Origin: Ascidia mentula
Lineage: Eukaryota; Chordata; Ascidiacea; Phlebobranchia; Ascidiidae
Direction: 5' to 3'
Assembly: GCA_947561715.1 (NCBI GenBank)
Contig: OX387205.1
Location: forward strand, 11,723,001-11,787,000
DNA length: 64,000 bases
The notes under the pieces were generated by a model. That model saw only the letters and a program-made list of their open reading frames with translations. It did not search any database and was not told where the DNA came from. Positions 50,138 to 62,600 of this stretch are shown here, in pieces. Each line of letters begins with the position of its first letter. The stretch's first letter is position 1. The position numbers were made by a program, and so were the translations under genes.

Positions 50138-50341
50138 CAGTGTTTCCCAACCGGTGGTACGCGAGCACCTTTCCGTAATTTGCGGATCTAGTTCGAATTT
50201 AAAATCGTAAGTGAACTCAAATTGTTTGTTACTTAATCCCCTAGGTTACGTTGTAACACTCAAACTCAACTATTGGGGGAACGCGTCGAAATTGTTTTAC
50301 CTCCAAGTGGTACGCAACCACAAAAAGGTTGGAAATCACTG
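50138..50341. mobile_element. hAT-type MITE, 204 bp, intron 3 of gene F
   Basis: The ends are CAGTGTTTCCCAACCGGTGG and (inverted) CAGTGATTTCCAACC, the classic hAT terminus. The flanking 8-bp duplications are TCATAAAT and TCATAGAT. The site is empty in E and G. No coding capacity. Confidence 0.9.
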
Positions 50342-50428
50342 TCATAGATGGCCAAAACAAAGTGTTTAAATTGCCTAAAATGAAAAAGAACATCTCTGAA
50401 CCAAATGTGTAATAATATGAATTTTGTG

Positions 50429-50481
50429 AGGTGCAGACAGATGGTCATCATTTCGACCAAAAAGGTTTCATCAGAGCAGCT
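50429..50481 (-). ncRNA. Hammerhead ribozyme-related repeat, decayed (intron 3 of F)
   Basis: CUGAUGA and GAAA are kept, but the closing pair of stem II is lost and stem III is weakened (AUGAUG against AUCUGU). Activity is unlikely. Confidence 0.65.
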
Positions 50482-51592
50482 TGACTCATTCTGATAAAGC
50501 CCCAATAATACTGTTGGCACCACTTTGCTTGTATATGTTTAGTATTATGTTTACGTAATCAAACATGGTTACCTCAGTAATAACAGTCTGACTAAAGGTA
50601 CTTCGATCATATTCATATTCTTCATCGCATTTTATCACAGGTGTAGAGTAATTGAAGCAGTCATTTGAAGTGGTGCTTGCATTTTGATATTGATATCTAC
50701 AAAAATAATATTACAAGTTGTAGTAATGACCATGTTATAAAACCATATATCGGAGGAATGAAATAAAGATATAAGTCCACTCATAGGGGTTATAGTTCAA
50801 GTCTCAATTCACGTTGTATTGGAGGTTTTTACATAAAAATTAATACCTACTGCGGATACCTTGAGCAATAGTCAAGTACCATCTTCATTTTGTGGAGTTG
50901 TTATGTTGAGAATATCTTCTTCACTTAATCCACTGGTGCAGTTTGTGTTGCTTATTTTGCATCTGACAAAAGACATTCATGATAAAATTCATACAAAAGT
51001 CGGCTCCGCAGAATCGGTTTCACGACAAGAAATTTTTAAAAAAGGAGATAACGGTGTTGCAAAGCTAACAGGAGGACACCGCTTCATATGTATACACAAT
51101 TTGTACAAAACGTGGATATTGATTGAAATACATCGTGAGATAAAGTCTTTTGGTGTAAAATTTTTCCGCGTTGAGCCAAATGTTTAAATTTCTTTACAAT
51201 TTTGAAGACTCCAGAAGAAGTAACTACATTACCCTACGATTTTTTGTGCACATAATCAATACGCTTATATGGCTTCGTTAACAAATATACCACATTCCGA
51301 AAGTAGTACATAACTTTGGTAATTTGTCACGTTGAAAATGACTGACGTCACGAATCACAAAATGTGCTTGGAAGAGGGCTTTAGACAGATAACTCCACTA
51401 AAAACCAGGAAATATTTCGCAAACCTAAGAAACGTTACGTAATTACCTGTAATCTGGAGTGTAATTCAAGAAAACGGGCGACATAGTGTTGTAGCCGCAC
51501 GGAAGACTGCAGTACGACACCATCAATATTAGCAATATTTGGTATCTTCCCATTCCACCAAGTTTCGATAAAACCACGTCAAAATCAATCAT

Positions 51593-52456
51593 GATTCTAA
51601 ATTTGTTCCAATTACTATAAGCGACTACTTTCTATATTTCCTAACCATCAGGCAAAAGTTGCTGTATTATACTCAGATTGGCTAAAATCGTGCAAAGCTG
51701 CGATTAATTGCTGCGACTTCCTTTTCATTGCTAGGTCTATTGATAGGCAAAAGTGCCATGTGGATCAAAGTCTGCAGAACGAATAAAACCAATCGCACGT
51801 TTTGTTCATAGCGAAAGTTAAATTAAAACTAGACAATGCCGACTGTGCAAGGCAGAAGCGCTATTCGTGTTACCAGATCAAATGCTGCAAAAATTGGTTA
51901 ATAATTTCCAGAGCTTGATATCATGTTTGATCGTTCCTGGTTTTGTCTGCACACGGTGGTTGAGGCACAGCAAAAGTTGTCTAATCAAGCAATCACATGT
52001 AGCACTTCGCAGACGCACAATCATGTTAAATCTCCTTGTGAACACGCGACTTACATACACTTAGTTTGATGATGGTTAACAGATGTGTAATGTAAGTCAG
52101 TAATTTATAATCAGTTACATCCAACAAACAATTGTTAACATTACTGACCAAACATAAATCGACAAACACAGACCGCTGCAAACTAAACGTCAGCACACAA
52201 CGATTTTAGTCGACTAACAGACTGACCTAGGGCTGTATGGTGATTTTTGTTTGTACCACAGGGATTTATCCTCAACGATAAAGTTGTTACAAAACTGCGA
52301 TAGTAAACAAATGTTTATGACTTCCCCTTTTCCATGACAAACGTTGCGCTACTGCAATTTACGAATGACGATCCACAATTATTAACGCCTGCAGCTCCCG
52401 TGTTCCACCACCAACAATTATAGAGTGAATTTGTTTGCGCAAAAGAGCCATAATAA
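51593..52456. other. 5' flank of gene F
   Basis: The flank is homologous to those of E and G but more diverged. No gene is seen, and the A-D promoter block is absent. Confidence 0.5.
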
Positions 52457-52529
52457 TCAATGAGAGCTGCAGACAGGGTGTATACACGCACTGTTTCGAC
52501 CTGTAAGGTCTCATCAGTGCAGCTGTTGA
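52457..52529 (-). ncRNA. Hammerhead ribozyme, complete core (upstream of F)
   Basis: Read on the minus strand, all parts of a self-cleaving hammerhead are present. Stem I is AGCUGCA (plus 52518-52524) with UGCAGCU (52465-52471). The first core box is CUGAUGA (52511-52517). Stem II is GACCU with AGGUC closed by UAC (52498-52510). GAAA is at 52494-52497. Stem III is ACAG with CUGU around an inner hairpin that can form from GUGUAUACAC. The GUC triplet ends at 52472, so cleavage would fall between 52472 and 52471. UCAA and UUGA could extend stem I by 4 bp across a one-by-four internal loop. Such loops aid folding in natural hammerheads. Short stem III versions are typical of ribozymes carried by animal retroelements and small retrozymes. 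Confidence 0.88.
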
Positions 52530-54182
52530 AGTGGCACTATGCTACCTGGTAGACTAGCAGGCACACAGATTTCCACTTTGTGGTATCTTTCGGTCAATCG
52601 TCGATATGTTGGGTACCAAACAGTGAATTTGATTGTTGAAAAGTAAAATGAAGTCTTTACTATGTGACATCACTGATTTGTGCGTAAAGGAATAAACAAT
52701 TAATTAATACACACTAGCTTATAAAGGATTGCCATCGGTTGTCACTGTGCCTGTTCCTGTGAAATAAGGGACGACTGAGAATATTATATTACTAAAAACG
52801 GTAACAGGAAGCAGAGTCTTTTGACTTAACTATTTGCCCGAAACAGACAAAAATCTCTAAAGTTTCTCTGACGAACTCTCTAAATAACAATTATTACTTA
52901 AATAAAGTAAAGCGCTACCTATACTACGCTAAAGTTGCAGGTACATTTCGGTTCCCTTTTTCTTTTCTTCCCGCTTCCAACTCATCGCTTTTATTGGCTT
53001 TATCTAACTCACAGATTCCCAACCTTTTTTCTTCAATTCAACCCCTGACAACCCTTGAAGAATAACTTTACCCTCCTTTGGTGGATTTCTGTTTGGCAAT
53101 TAATATCCCAACTGTTATCAAGAGAAATAATATTTTGATAATAACCTTAAGGTTTACCATGCACAGGTTTCTTTCGTCAAGCAGGATGATTGAGAAATAT
53201 AACGAGGTTGATTGAACTTTGATTAATTTAAATGCATTACACTTATAAATACTAATTACCATTGTTGGCTTTGAAAAGATTTCCACATTTAGGGAATGTG
53301 GAACCATAAAGCAGTAATAACGACATTGCACTAATTCCATTATTTGTTATTGGTCGGGTAGTATGTATAAATAATCCTATCGATTAAACCAGAACTTAAA
53401 GGGGTTGATGAGGAGTTATTTTTAACCTCTTTAAAGACATTTATGAAGTTACATTTGTTTCACACATTCCTCACATACGCAGTCGAGAGCAGAAAGCCAC
53501 AAGCTTTATTGACGTAAATCGCGGTGAGCACTTTGCCTTCAGCAAGAAAAAGTTCGTTCGGCGCCTGTCTTGATTGCTTGCTTGTCTCACGTGCACTGTA
53601 CAATATGTGGTTTCATTTGGTGCAGCCTACTAGTAGATTGTTGTTTGTGAAGTCACACTTGGTTTGCAGTTTATTTACGCTACAAAAATGTTTGATCTGA
53701 TGTCTTTAAGAATGTAGGAATTATATGCTTGCTATACTTGCTGTTTCAATCGTCCAACATCAAAGTATCAGGTAAATTACATGCAATTAGACGGTCTGTG
53801 TTTGTATTAGAATTGTCATGGGAAGACCGTCGTGTTTGGTAACACTTTAAATGTCATCTGCGGGGTTAGTTTGTTTATTTTTGGAGATAAATCTCGAACA
53901 GTCGACGTTTTGTCAAAGTTCGGTTCCACATATTCAGATTATGCCTCGTGTTTTCATTCACTTTTGGCTTAGTCATGTCCCTATTGAAGGAACAATTCTT
54001 TGTAGAACTTAACGCAGTTGTTTAGCATTGAAATGATAAGCAAAGCCTTAAAAAATCAAGGAACGACATGGAAGACGCAAGAGGTTTATTTAAACGCAGT
54101 TTTTGCAAGTGTTGAAGATATGTTTAAGAAACCATTGACATAAATGCATGACAGATACTTCTTTCGTGCTGGGAAGTACTAA
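52530..54182. other. Intergenic stretch between genes F and G
   Basis: About 52560-53540 matches nothing else in the window and has no supportable gene. The 90-codon minus frame at 53068-53340 is hydrophobic but unrecognised. From 53540 the recurring block appears, and a degraded exon 14 of G (about 53880-53993, antisense) follows with its frame broken. Confidence 0.5.
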
Positions 54183-57100
54183 CTATCGGTAAATGATCGC
54201 TTGGTGAGTATTTCGACTTCCAACATTTCTAGACTCATAAAACAACTCTGCCTCTTCAATGGTGTCAAGCATATCGATGTTTTTGGTTTCAGGTAATAAT
54301 GCCACCGTAGCGGCGACGAGGAGCGCCAACACACCGAATATCACATTCGGTAACCAAGGTATGCATGATTGTAGGCCTATTGTAAAGGGCGCAATAATGC
54401 CTCCAATGGAAGCACCGGTTGATGCCACAGCAACAGCGTTTGATCTGCACGATTGAAAAGATTCTATTACCATAGTGATTGGTGGGGTGTGTGTATTGTC
54501 GTAATCGGTACAAGCGGCAAGAGCGCGCATTAGCATTGCTTGTGACGTTATGATTTACTGGGGCGTTACAGCCAGTGAAGCATTACACTACAGGGTTTAC
54601 TTTTCAATGCGCCGAGAAAAATAAAATATTAAATTACAGAAAAATGTACCTGATCACAGTGGGAAAGAGTTCGGTTGTATAGTTGTAGATGACGGCAAAC
54701 GAACCAGAAATTCCTATCTTTGCCGCCATGGCAAATACCACACTCAAGGTCTGAAGGCCTGAACAAAGACACTGTTATTTTCTCGTGCCATAACGGGAAT
54801 ATGGGTGTGTAGTAGCCTATATGGAATGTAAAACAAACACATCAGGTAAATTGCGACTGGCGACATTTACGCTTCGAAATTTAATTTCACCAAAATGCTC
54901 ATCCAACTCCAAAAAGTGTCAACAACATGGTAATTAAATATGATCACATCTATATGTATGACCAACTCTACCCTAAAATAAGTAGTCTGTCACCTTGGTT
55001 GTTTCCAGCATATTGATCAACTATGGTTGCACACAAAACAGTCACTCCACCAAGGACAAGCATCAATGCAAGCATTATGCGTCGACCAGTCCAGTCCATG
55101 AAAGCAATCACAAATAAGTATGAACCTATTTCCATAACTCCATCTGAAAATAAAGTACTCTGATTTTATCAACAATAGAAGGTAGGTAACCTAAATTCTG
55201 CGGACAGTTTAACAATATTTGACATTTCTATCTTAACTTGGCCCTGTTTGACTCGACTACCGCAATGTTGACTTGTGATTGTCATTCTGTGTTTCACCAA
55301 TTCTACACTGCTGTCATCCCAAATCTGTAAATGATTTGTCGTACTGATTCGTCGTTTATTTAGAGGAAAGTAAGAGACTTGGCTGCGGCTGTGAATTTCT
55401 GATTCATCGTACCTGACGTTGCTGCAAAGTCCCGTTGTGGGCAGACCGATAGCGTAGGCCTATGTGTATCACAAACCAACTAATTTTGACTATCACGTTA
55501 TTTCTGAGGCTCCAGTTTGAATCCTACAAAAGGATTATGATTTGAACCGCACATGTAACTTTTTGACAAAAAAACGTTTTGTGTTATGCGTTGCATAATC
55601 AGTAATAGGGGTTACCTATATAATGTAAAACATTGAAAATGGAATTAACTACAGTATATGTATAACCTACAAAGAAAATACTCACTCAAAGCGTTATTTA
55701 CAAATATGTTTCCATTCAGAGAGCCAACGTTAAGTGAAATTCCATAATATATGAATCCATTCACAAACCTGTTTAAAACAAGAATGTAATAAACATATCT
55801 TGCATGAGAACTTGTTAAAATATATAACATGAATTTTTAGACTGTGTTTAAGAAAATGAGGTATCAACATTTGACATTTATATTCGCTAATAAGACCTAC
55901 AACGATGCAAAAGTAAGTTACACATGTCAATTCACCCACCAGTTAAGTACAACTAAAATGGAAATTATTCTCATTTTAGGAGAACGGAACAAATCAATTA
56001 AGGAATAGGTTTTATTTCCTTCCTTTTCCTGAAACAAACAACAGTTTCACCAAAAAATTGCACATGATCAAATTTTGATTAAATTTTACCTCGCTCACAT
56101 CAACAGATTGTTCTGCCTCTGCCCATACTGTACTTTCATCTAATTCTACATTATTGTACTTTGCAATTTTTCTTGTGATCTAGTTGAACAAAAAACATAA
56201 AAAAGGCTTTAAAATTTTGAGACAAACATATAATGCATGTTATTACGACTTTTATTTATGTTTAGACTTTAATAATAGAACCAACATAGAAAAAATAAAC
56301 AATGCGAAACCTCTTTAGCTTGTTCATTTTTTCCATTGGAGAAAAGCCATCGTGGTGATTCGGGTATAACAAATAGAAAAAGTACAAACGGAATTGTCAT
56401 TATTGCCATCACAAACTGAAAACAAAATCGTTAAATTCCCCTGCCAGAAACAACAAGAAGTAAAACAAAGTTGACGAATAAATATATGCCCCACCTGCAT
56501 GTCATGCCAGTTGTTCCAATAATAAGCAATCCCAGACAAAATCATGTATCCGATTGCATAGCCTACCTGAAAACTGACTCCAACTAGTGTTCTCCATCGA
56601 GTGGAAGTAATTTCTAATACTAAACAAAAATAACCAGAAAACAAACTTTGTATATAAGTTTTTCAAAAAAATACATAAATTGTGGCGAGCTACTAGAACT
56701 TCTGATAAAACTTACAGTACACAAAGCTGGACAAGTAGACACCGGATCCACAGATAGAGGTAAATAGTCGGAAAACTACAAAGAGCCAATAGTTATGAGC
56801 AAAACTGCACCCAAGCAAAGCCACGAACCAGATAGCAGCTGTTATAATCAATATAAATTTTCGGCCAAATCTAAACAAAATATTTGTACCCTGATCAATA
56901 ACAGAAAATACACATTTTATAGCTATATTACTAACGCAAATATCAGTGTAAAAAAATTCACCTAACAAATTGTTAAAGTAATAAATTATACGAACCTATC
57001 TGTTATATATCCAAACACATTTACTCCGATCAAAGCGCCACTTAAATAGATGGATGTTGCCAAGAAGTCAAGCCAAGCATCATCACAAACAAGGTTAAAC

Positions 57101-58394
57101 TAAATGATGATAAATTCAATAAATAAAATTGAAGGAACTTGCTGAGATCATAGATAGATGGTCAACACAAATTGTTAAAATTGCTCTCTGACCCAATTGT
57201 GTAATATTATGAAGTTTGTGAGGTGCAGACAGATGGCCACAGTTGCGACCCATAAGGTTTCATCAGAGCAGCTTCACTCATTCTGATAATGCCCCATTAA
57301 TACTGTTGGCACCACTTTGATTATATATGCTTAATATTATGTTTATATAAACAATCATGGCAACCTCAGTAATAACAGTCTGACTAAAGGTACTTCGATC
57401 ATATTCATATCCTTCGTCACATTTTATCACAGGTGTAGAGTAATTGAAGCAGTCATTCAAAGTGGTGCTTGCATTTTGATACTGATATCTGCGAAAACAA
57501 TATTACAAGTTGTAGTAATGTCCATGTTATAAAACTATATTTTAGAGGAATGAAATAAAGATATTAGTCCAGTCATAGCGCTTATAGTTCAAGTCTCAAT
57601 TCACGTTGTTTTGGAGGCTTTGACATAACAATTAAAACCTACTGCGGCTACCTGAAACAATAGTCATAAGTACCATCTTCATTTTGTGGAGTTGTTATGT
57701 TGAGTATATCTTCTTCACTTAATCCACTGGTGCAGTTTGTGTTGCTTATTTTGCATCTGACAAAAGACATATGCTAAAATTTAGACAAAAGTCGGCTCCG
57801 CAAAATCGGTTTCACGACAAGAAATTTCAACAGAAAAGGATATAACAGTGTTGCAAACCTAACGTTGTTGAGTACTAGTTGTCTAGCGTTAAACAGGAGG
57901 ACACCGCCTCATATATACACAATTTGTACAAAATGTGTATATTGATTGAAATACATCGTGAGATAAATTTTCCCGCGTTTTGCCAAAGGTTTAAATTTCT
58001 TTGCACCTGAAGACTCCAGAAGAAGTAACTACATTACCCTACGATTTTTGCCAATGTTCAAAACACTTTAATGCCTTCGGTGATAAATATACCACATTCA
58101 TAAAGTAGTACATAACTTGGATAATTTGTCACGTCAAAAATGACTGACGTTACGAATCACAAAATGTGCTTGCAAGAGGGCTTTAGACAGACATCTCTAC
58201 TAAAAAGCTGAAAATATTTCGCAAAACAAAGAAACGTTACGTAATTACCTGTAATCTGGAACGCAATTCAAGAAAATGGGCGACATAGTGTTATAGCCAA
58301 CCAGAAGACTGCTGTACGATACCATCAATATTAACAATATTTGGTATCTTCCCATTCCACCAAGTTTGGATAAAATCACGTCAAAATCAATCAT
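54183..58394 (-). CDS. Gene G: SLC22-type transporter, open to an early stop after exon 13, 548 aa
   Basis: The exons from the ATG are 58249-58394, 57652-57756, 57365-57488, 56996-57099, 56716-56870, 56495-56619, 56311-56415, 56090-56179, 55940-56028, 55686-55768, 54994-55143, 54650-54758 and 54183-54444. Exon 13 ends AIIYR followed by TAG, whether or not the GTTAGT donor at that point is used, because a spliced exon 14 beginning with G would also give TAG. The cytoplasmic tail with the PDZ-type end is thus missing. The transport core is complete ([30 protein letters not shown]). Exons 1-12 are nearly E. The last part of exon 13 (DTIEEAELFYESRNVGSRNT) and the 3' flank are nearly H. Confidence 0.9.
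57221..57273 (-). ncRNA. Hammerhead ribozyme-related repeat, decayed (intron 3 of G)
   Basis: It is the same as the copy in intron 3 of E: CUGAUGA is kept, GAAA reads GCAA, and stem II is short. Confidence 0.7.
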
Positions 58395-58988
58395 GGTTCT
58401 AATTTTGTTCCAATTACTATAAGCGACTACTTTCTATATTTCCTAACCATCAGGCAAAAGTTGCTGTATTGTACTCAGATTGGCTGAAATCGTGCAAAGC
58501 TGCAATTAATTGCTGCGACTTCCTTTTCATTGCTTGGTCTTTTGATAAGCAGAAGTGCTGTGCGGGACGAAGTCTTCAGAATTGGTTAATAATTACTGGC
58601 ACTTGATATCATGTTTGATTGTTCCTGATTAAGTCACCACAGGTTGGCATGGTTGTTTCAAAACAAAAGGCACAAGCTCTGTCATTGATTGAAATCTTGA
58701 CCACGTTTTGATATCTCAATGCCAAAACTTGGACAAACCACGTGTGAAAAGCTTGGGTTTATGCTCGAGTGCATTTCCTTCCACAAAATGCGAGGTTGTC
58801 AGCTGGTTGGGGCACAGCAAAAGTTGCCTAATCAAACAATCACGTCGTGTGCAAAAGAATCATCAACCAGTATTTGTCACACTTCGCAGTCGCACAGTCA
58901 TGTTAAATCTGCTCATGCTGAATGCGCGGCTTACAAACACTTACTTTTATGATAAGCAATGTGGAGCCAATATTATGAATTGTGTATA

Positions 58989-59041
58989 AACTGCAGACAG
59001 ATGGCCACTGTTTCGACCTAAAAGGTCTCACCAGTGCAGCT
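58989..59041 (-). ncRNA. Hammerhead ribozyme-related repeat (upstream of G)
   Basis: All helices and the GUC triplet are present. The first core box reads CUGGUGA, one base from CUGAUGA at an essential position, so cleavage should be lost or very slow. Confidence 0.8.
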
Positions 59042-59201
59042 GGTGTGACTATAAGACGACTTTGCTGACCAAACTTACTTTTATGTTTGTTGGCATATGT
59101 GGAATACCCGTAATTTCGTAATTTATGGCTAGTTACATCCAACAAACAACTGTTAACACCATTGACTAAACTTAAACTGATAAACACAGACCACCCCAAA
59201 C

Positions 59202-59428
59202 TAAACGTCAGCACACAACGATTTTAGTTTATATTATGCCCACTAAATGCCGATGATTTAAGTTACTCGATCAACAGGCTGACGTAGGGCTATATGGTGA
59301 TTTTTGTTAGTACCACATGGATTTATCCTATTTGGGGATAAAACAACAATTTTGTTTGCAAGTTCTACGTCTTTTTGTTGCATTTAGTGGGCATAATATA
59401 AACTAAAATCGTTGTTTGCTGACGTTTA
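59202..59428. repeat. Inverted repeat, arms of 49 bp, between genes G and H
   Basis: The left arm (59202-59250) and right arm (59380-59428) are inverse copies with one mismatch (core TTTAGTTTATATTATGCCC). The spacer is 129 bp. The right arm joins the E/G-type 5' flank to the 3' flank of H. It looks like a template-switch scar at a rearrangement junction. Confidence 0.85.
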
Positions 59429-59692
59429 AGTTTGGTTCCACATATTCAGATTATGCTTCGTGTTTGGATTTACTTTTGGCTTAGTCATGTCCCTATTTAA
59501 GGAACGATTCTTTGTAGAACATAACGCAGTTGGTTAGCATTGAAATGATAAGCAAACCCTTAAAAAATCAAGGAACGACATGGAAGACGCAAGAGGTTTA
59601 TTTAAACGCAGTTTTTGCAAGTGTTGAAGATATGTTTAAGAAGCCATTGACATAAATGCATGACAGATACCCCTTGCTGGACGGAGTACTAA

Positions 59693-62600
59693 CTATCGGT
59701 TAATGATCGCTCGGTGAGTATTTCGACTTCCAACATTTCTAGACTCATAAAACAACTCGGCCTCTTCAATAGTGTCAAGCATATCGATGTTTTTGGTTTC
59801 AGGTAATAATGCCACCGTACCGGCGGCGAGGAGCGCCAACACACCGAATATCACATTCGGTAACCAAGGTATGCATGATTGTAGGCTTATCACAAAGGGC
59901 GAAATCATGCCTCCAATTCCAACACCGATTGATCCCATAGCAACAGCGTTGGATCTGCACAATTGGGATGAATTTAATACTTACACAGTGATTGGTGGAT
60001 GGACGGATTTAAATGTTTGTAGGCCTTGTGAGCTCCTATCCTTTATAATGTAATCACTCACTGGCACTCAGGTACGCAAAAGGGGTGCAAGAACTGGCTG
60101 GTATTTTTAAAGCAGCGACGACAAGAAAATGTTAAGATTCTCCACTCTCTCATAACCGCTTTCGTTTCGTAACCGGTCAGTTCTTTTACTTTTGAGCGCA
60201 AATTTTGCAAAATTTTACTTGCCATTGCGTCAAGAGAAACAAAATTATAAATTATAGAAAAGTTTACCTGATCACTGTGGGGAAGAGTTCAATTGTATAA
60301 TTGTGGATGATGGCATACGAACCAGAAGTCCCTATCTTTGCCGCCATGGCAAATACCACACTCAAGGTCTGTAGGCCTGAACAAAGGCACGTTGTAAATA
60401 ATGTGGAATAGCAGTATATAAAAAGAAAAACACATCTTCATAAAATCTTGTTATTGCAAATAAAACAGAGTAGTTTCCAACCTTGGTTGTTTCCAGCATA
60501 TTGATCAACTATGGTTGCAAACAAAACAGTCATTCCACCAAGGACAAGCATAAATGCAAGCATTATGCGTCGACCAGTCCAGTCCATGAAAGCAATCACA
60601 AATAAGTATGAACCTATTTCCATAACTCCATCTGAAAATAAAGTGGCTCTGATTTTATCAACAACAGTAGGTAGATCGTGAAGCAAACACATCATAATAA
60701 AAACTAACTTCTACGGAAACTTTAACAATATTTTAACATTTCTGTGGTAAACATGAATCCGTGTGTATTTTTTTTTATCATACTTGAATGAAAATATCCA
60801 AAGTAATCGATATTGTCAATTTAGTTTGGATCTTCGAAGCTATAACTCCACAGTGCAGTTGGAAACTTGGTGTCGTAAACTTAAGAAATCTTAACTCAGC
60901 CCATAATTTAATACTCACTCAATGCGTTGTTTGTGAATATGTTTCCATTTAGAGTGCCAACATTAAATGAAATTCCGTAATATATTAATCCGTTCACAAA
61001 CCTGTTCGAAACACGAATGTAATAAACATATCTTGTATTTTAGTTTTAATTTCCATTGATTTTTTGTTTCTGGAAAATGAAACCGGCATAATTCAAAGAG
61101 CAATGATGAACTTAATTTGCATTGATGCCTTTTCTCTGACATTTATAGTCGCTCATAAGACCTACAACGATGTAAAAGCAAGCAAGCTACACATGTAAAT
61201 TCACGCACCAGTTAAGAACAACCAAAATGGTGATTATTCTCATTTTCGGAGTACGAAACAAATCAATTAAGGAATAGGTTTTGTTTCCTTCCTTTTCCTG
61301 AAACAAACAGCAGTTTTACCAAAAAATTGCACATGACCAAATTTGGTTAAATGTTACTTAAATTTTACCTCGCTCACATCACCAGATTGCTCTGCCTCTG
61401 CCCATAATCTACTTTCATCTAATTCTATCTTATTGTACTTGGCAATTTTTCTTGTGATCTAGTTGAACGAAAAACATAAAATACATGCTTTAAAATTTTG
61501 AAACAAACAAATAAAGCTTGGTATTATGTTACATTTTAGATGATTTGGTTCTAGTGATACAACAGGCAAAGACAAAACCAAACAATACATGACCTCTTTA
61601 GCTTGTTCATTTCTTCCATTGGAGAAAAGCCATCGTGGTGATTCGGGTACAACAAATAAAAAAAGTACAAAAGGAAGGGTAAACAATGTCATAACAAGCT
61701 AAAAACAAAATCGTTAACCTTCATGCCAGAAAGAACAAGGCCTTAAACCAAGTTGACTGACAAATTTATATATGCCCCACCTGCATGTCATGCCAGTTGT
61801 TCCAATAGTAAGCAATCCCAGAAAAAAGCATGTATCCAATTGCATAGCTTACTTGAAAACTGACTCCAACCAGTGTTCTCCATCGAGTTGAAGTAATTTC
61901 TAATACTAAATATAAAGAGCCGAAAAAGAAAACTTTGTTTGAAGGTTTCATATGAGGACCAGTTCGTAATAAGCCCCTCTAGCGACATTTCTAAATATGC
62001 AGGAAAACTTCAGTTTCTTTTTATCCCGTTACATATATATGTTTACTGTCGTCGGGTCACAAAGTTTGAGTCAGTTTCCTTGTATTAAACTTGTTATAAT
62101 GAAATCGAATAGTAACTGATTATGTGGAGCAATGTTTAAAGTACAAACGAAATTGCTGATAAGATAAGTTAGTAAAACGCCCAACATGTTTCCAACATTT
62201 TCAGCGACTATACTAATTATAACTGGTATGCTCAAAACCCAAATTTTCGAAACAATATTGATTTAGAAACTTCTAAATAAAACTTACAGTACACAAAGCT
62301 GGACAAGTATATACCAGATCCGAAGATAGAATTAAATAGTCGGAAAACAACGAAGAGCCATAAGTTATGAACAAAACAGCACCCAAGTAAAGACACAAAC
62401 CAGATAGCAGCTGTTACAATCATTGTAAGTTTTCGGCCAAATCTAAACGAAACATTTCTAACATGATTAATAACAAAAAATGTTACAAACACAAATATCA
62501 GTGCAGAAATATTCACTTAACAAATTGTTGAAGTAACAAATCGTACAAACCTATCTGTTATATATCCAAAAACGAATACTCCAAACAAATCACCACTCAA

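Larger units (their letters stand above)
45439..51592 (-). pseudogene. Gene F: SLC22-type transporter with a frameshift in exon 2
   Basis: The exons from the ATG are 51447-51592, 50860-50962, 50573-50696, 49969-50072, 49689-49843, 49457-49581, 49269-49373, 49046-49135, 48896-48984, 48526-48608, 47552-47701, 47068-47176, 45882-46142 and 45439-45529. Exon 2 is two bases short compared with every other copy, so the frame meets TGA right after NEDGT in the first extracellular loop. All other exons are open and keep their splice sites: [28 protein letters not shown] and a DGTEL end. F is therefore either a recent pseudogene or the site of a sequencing error. Unusual residues include YCSLPCGYN in exon 1 and DWAGRR in exon 11. 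Intron 3 holds a hAT-type MITE and a hammerhead-related repeat. Confidence 0.85.

Noticed and set aside
53068-53340. Hydrophobic 90-codon minus-strand gene
   Set aside because: AT-rich DNA readily gives such frames. There is no homolog in the window and no signal or domain.
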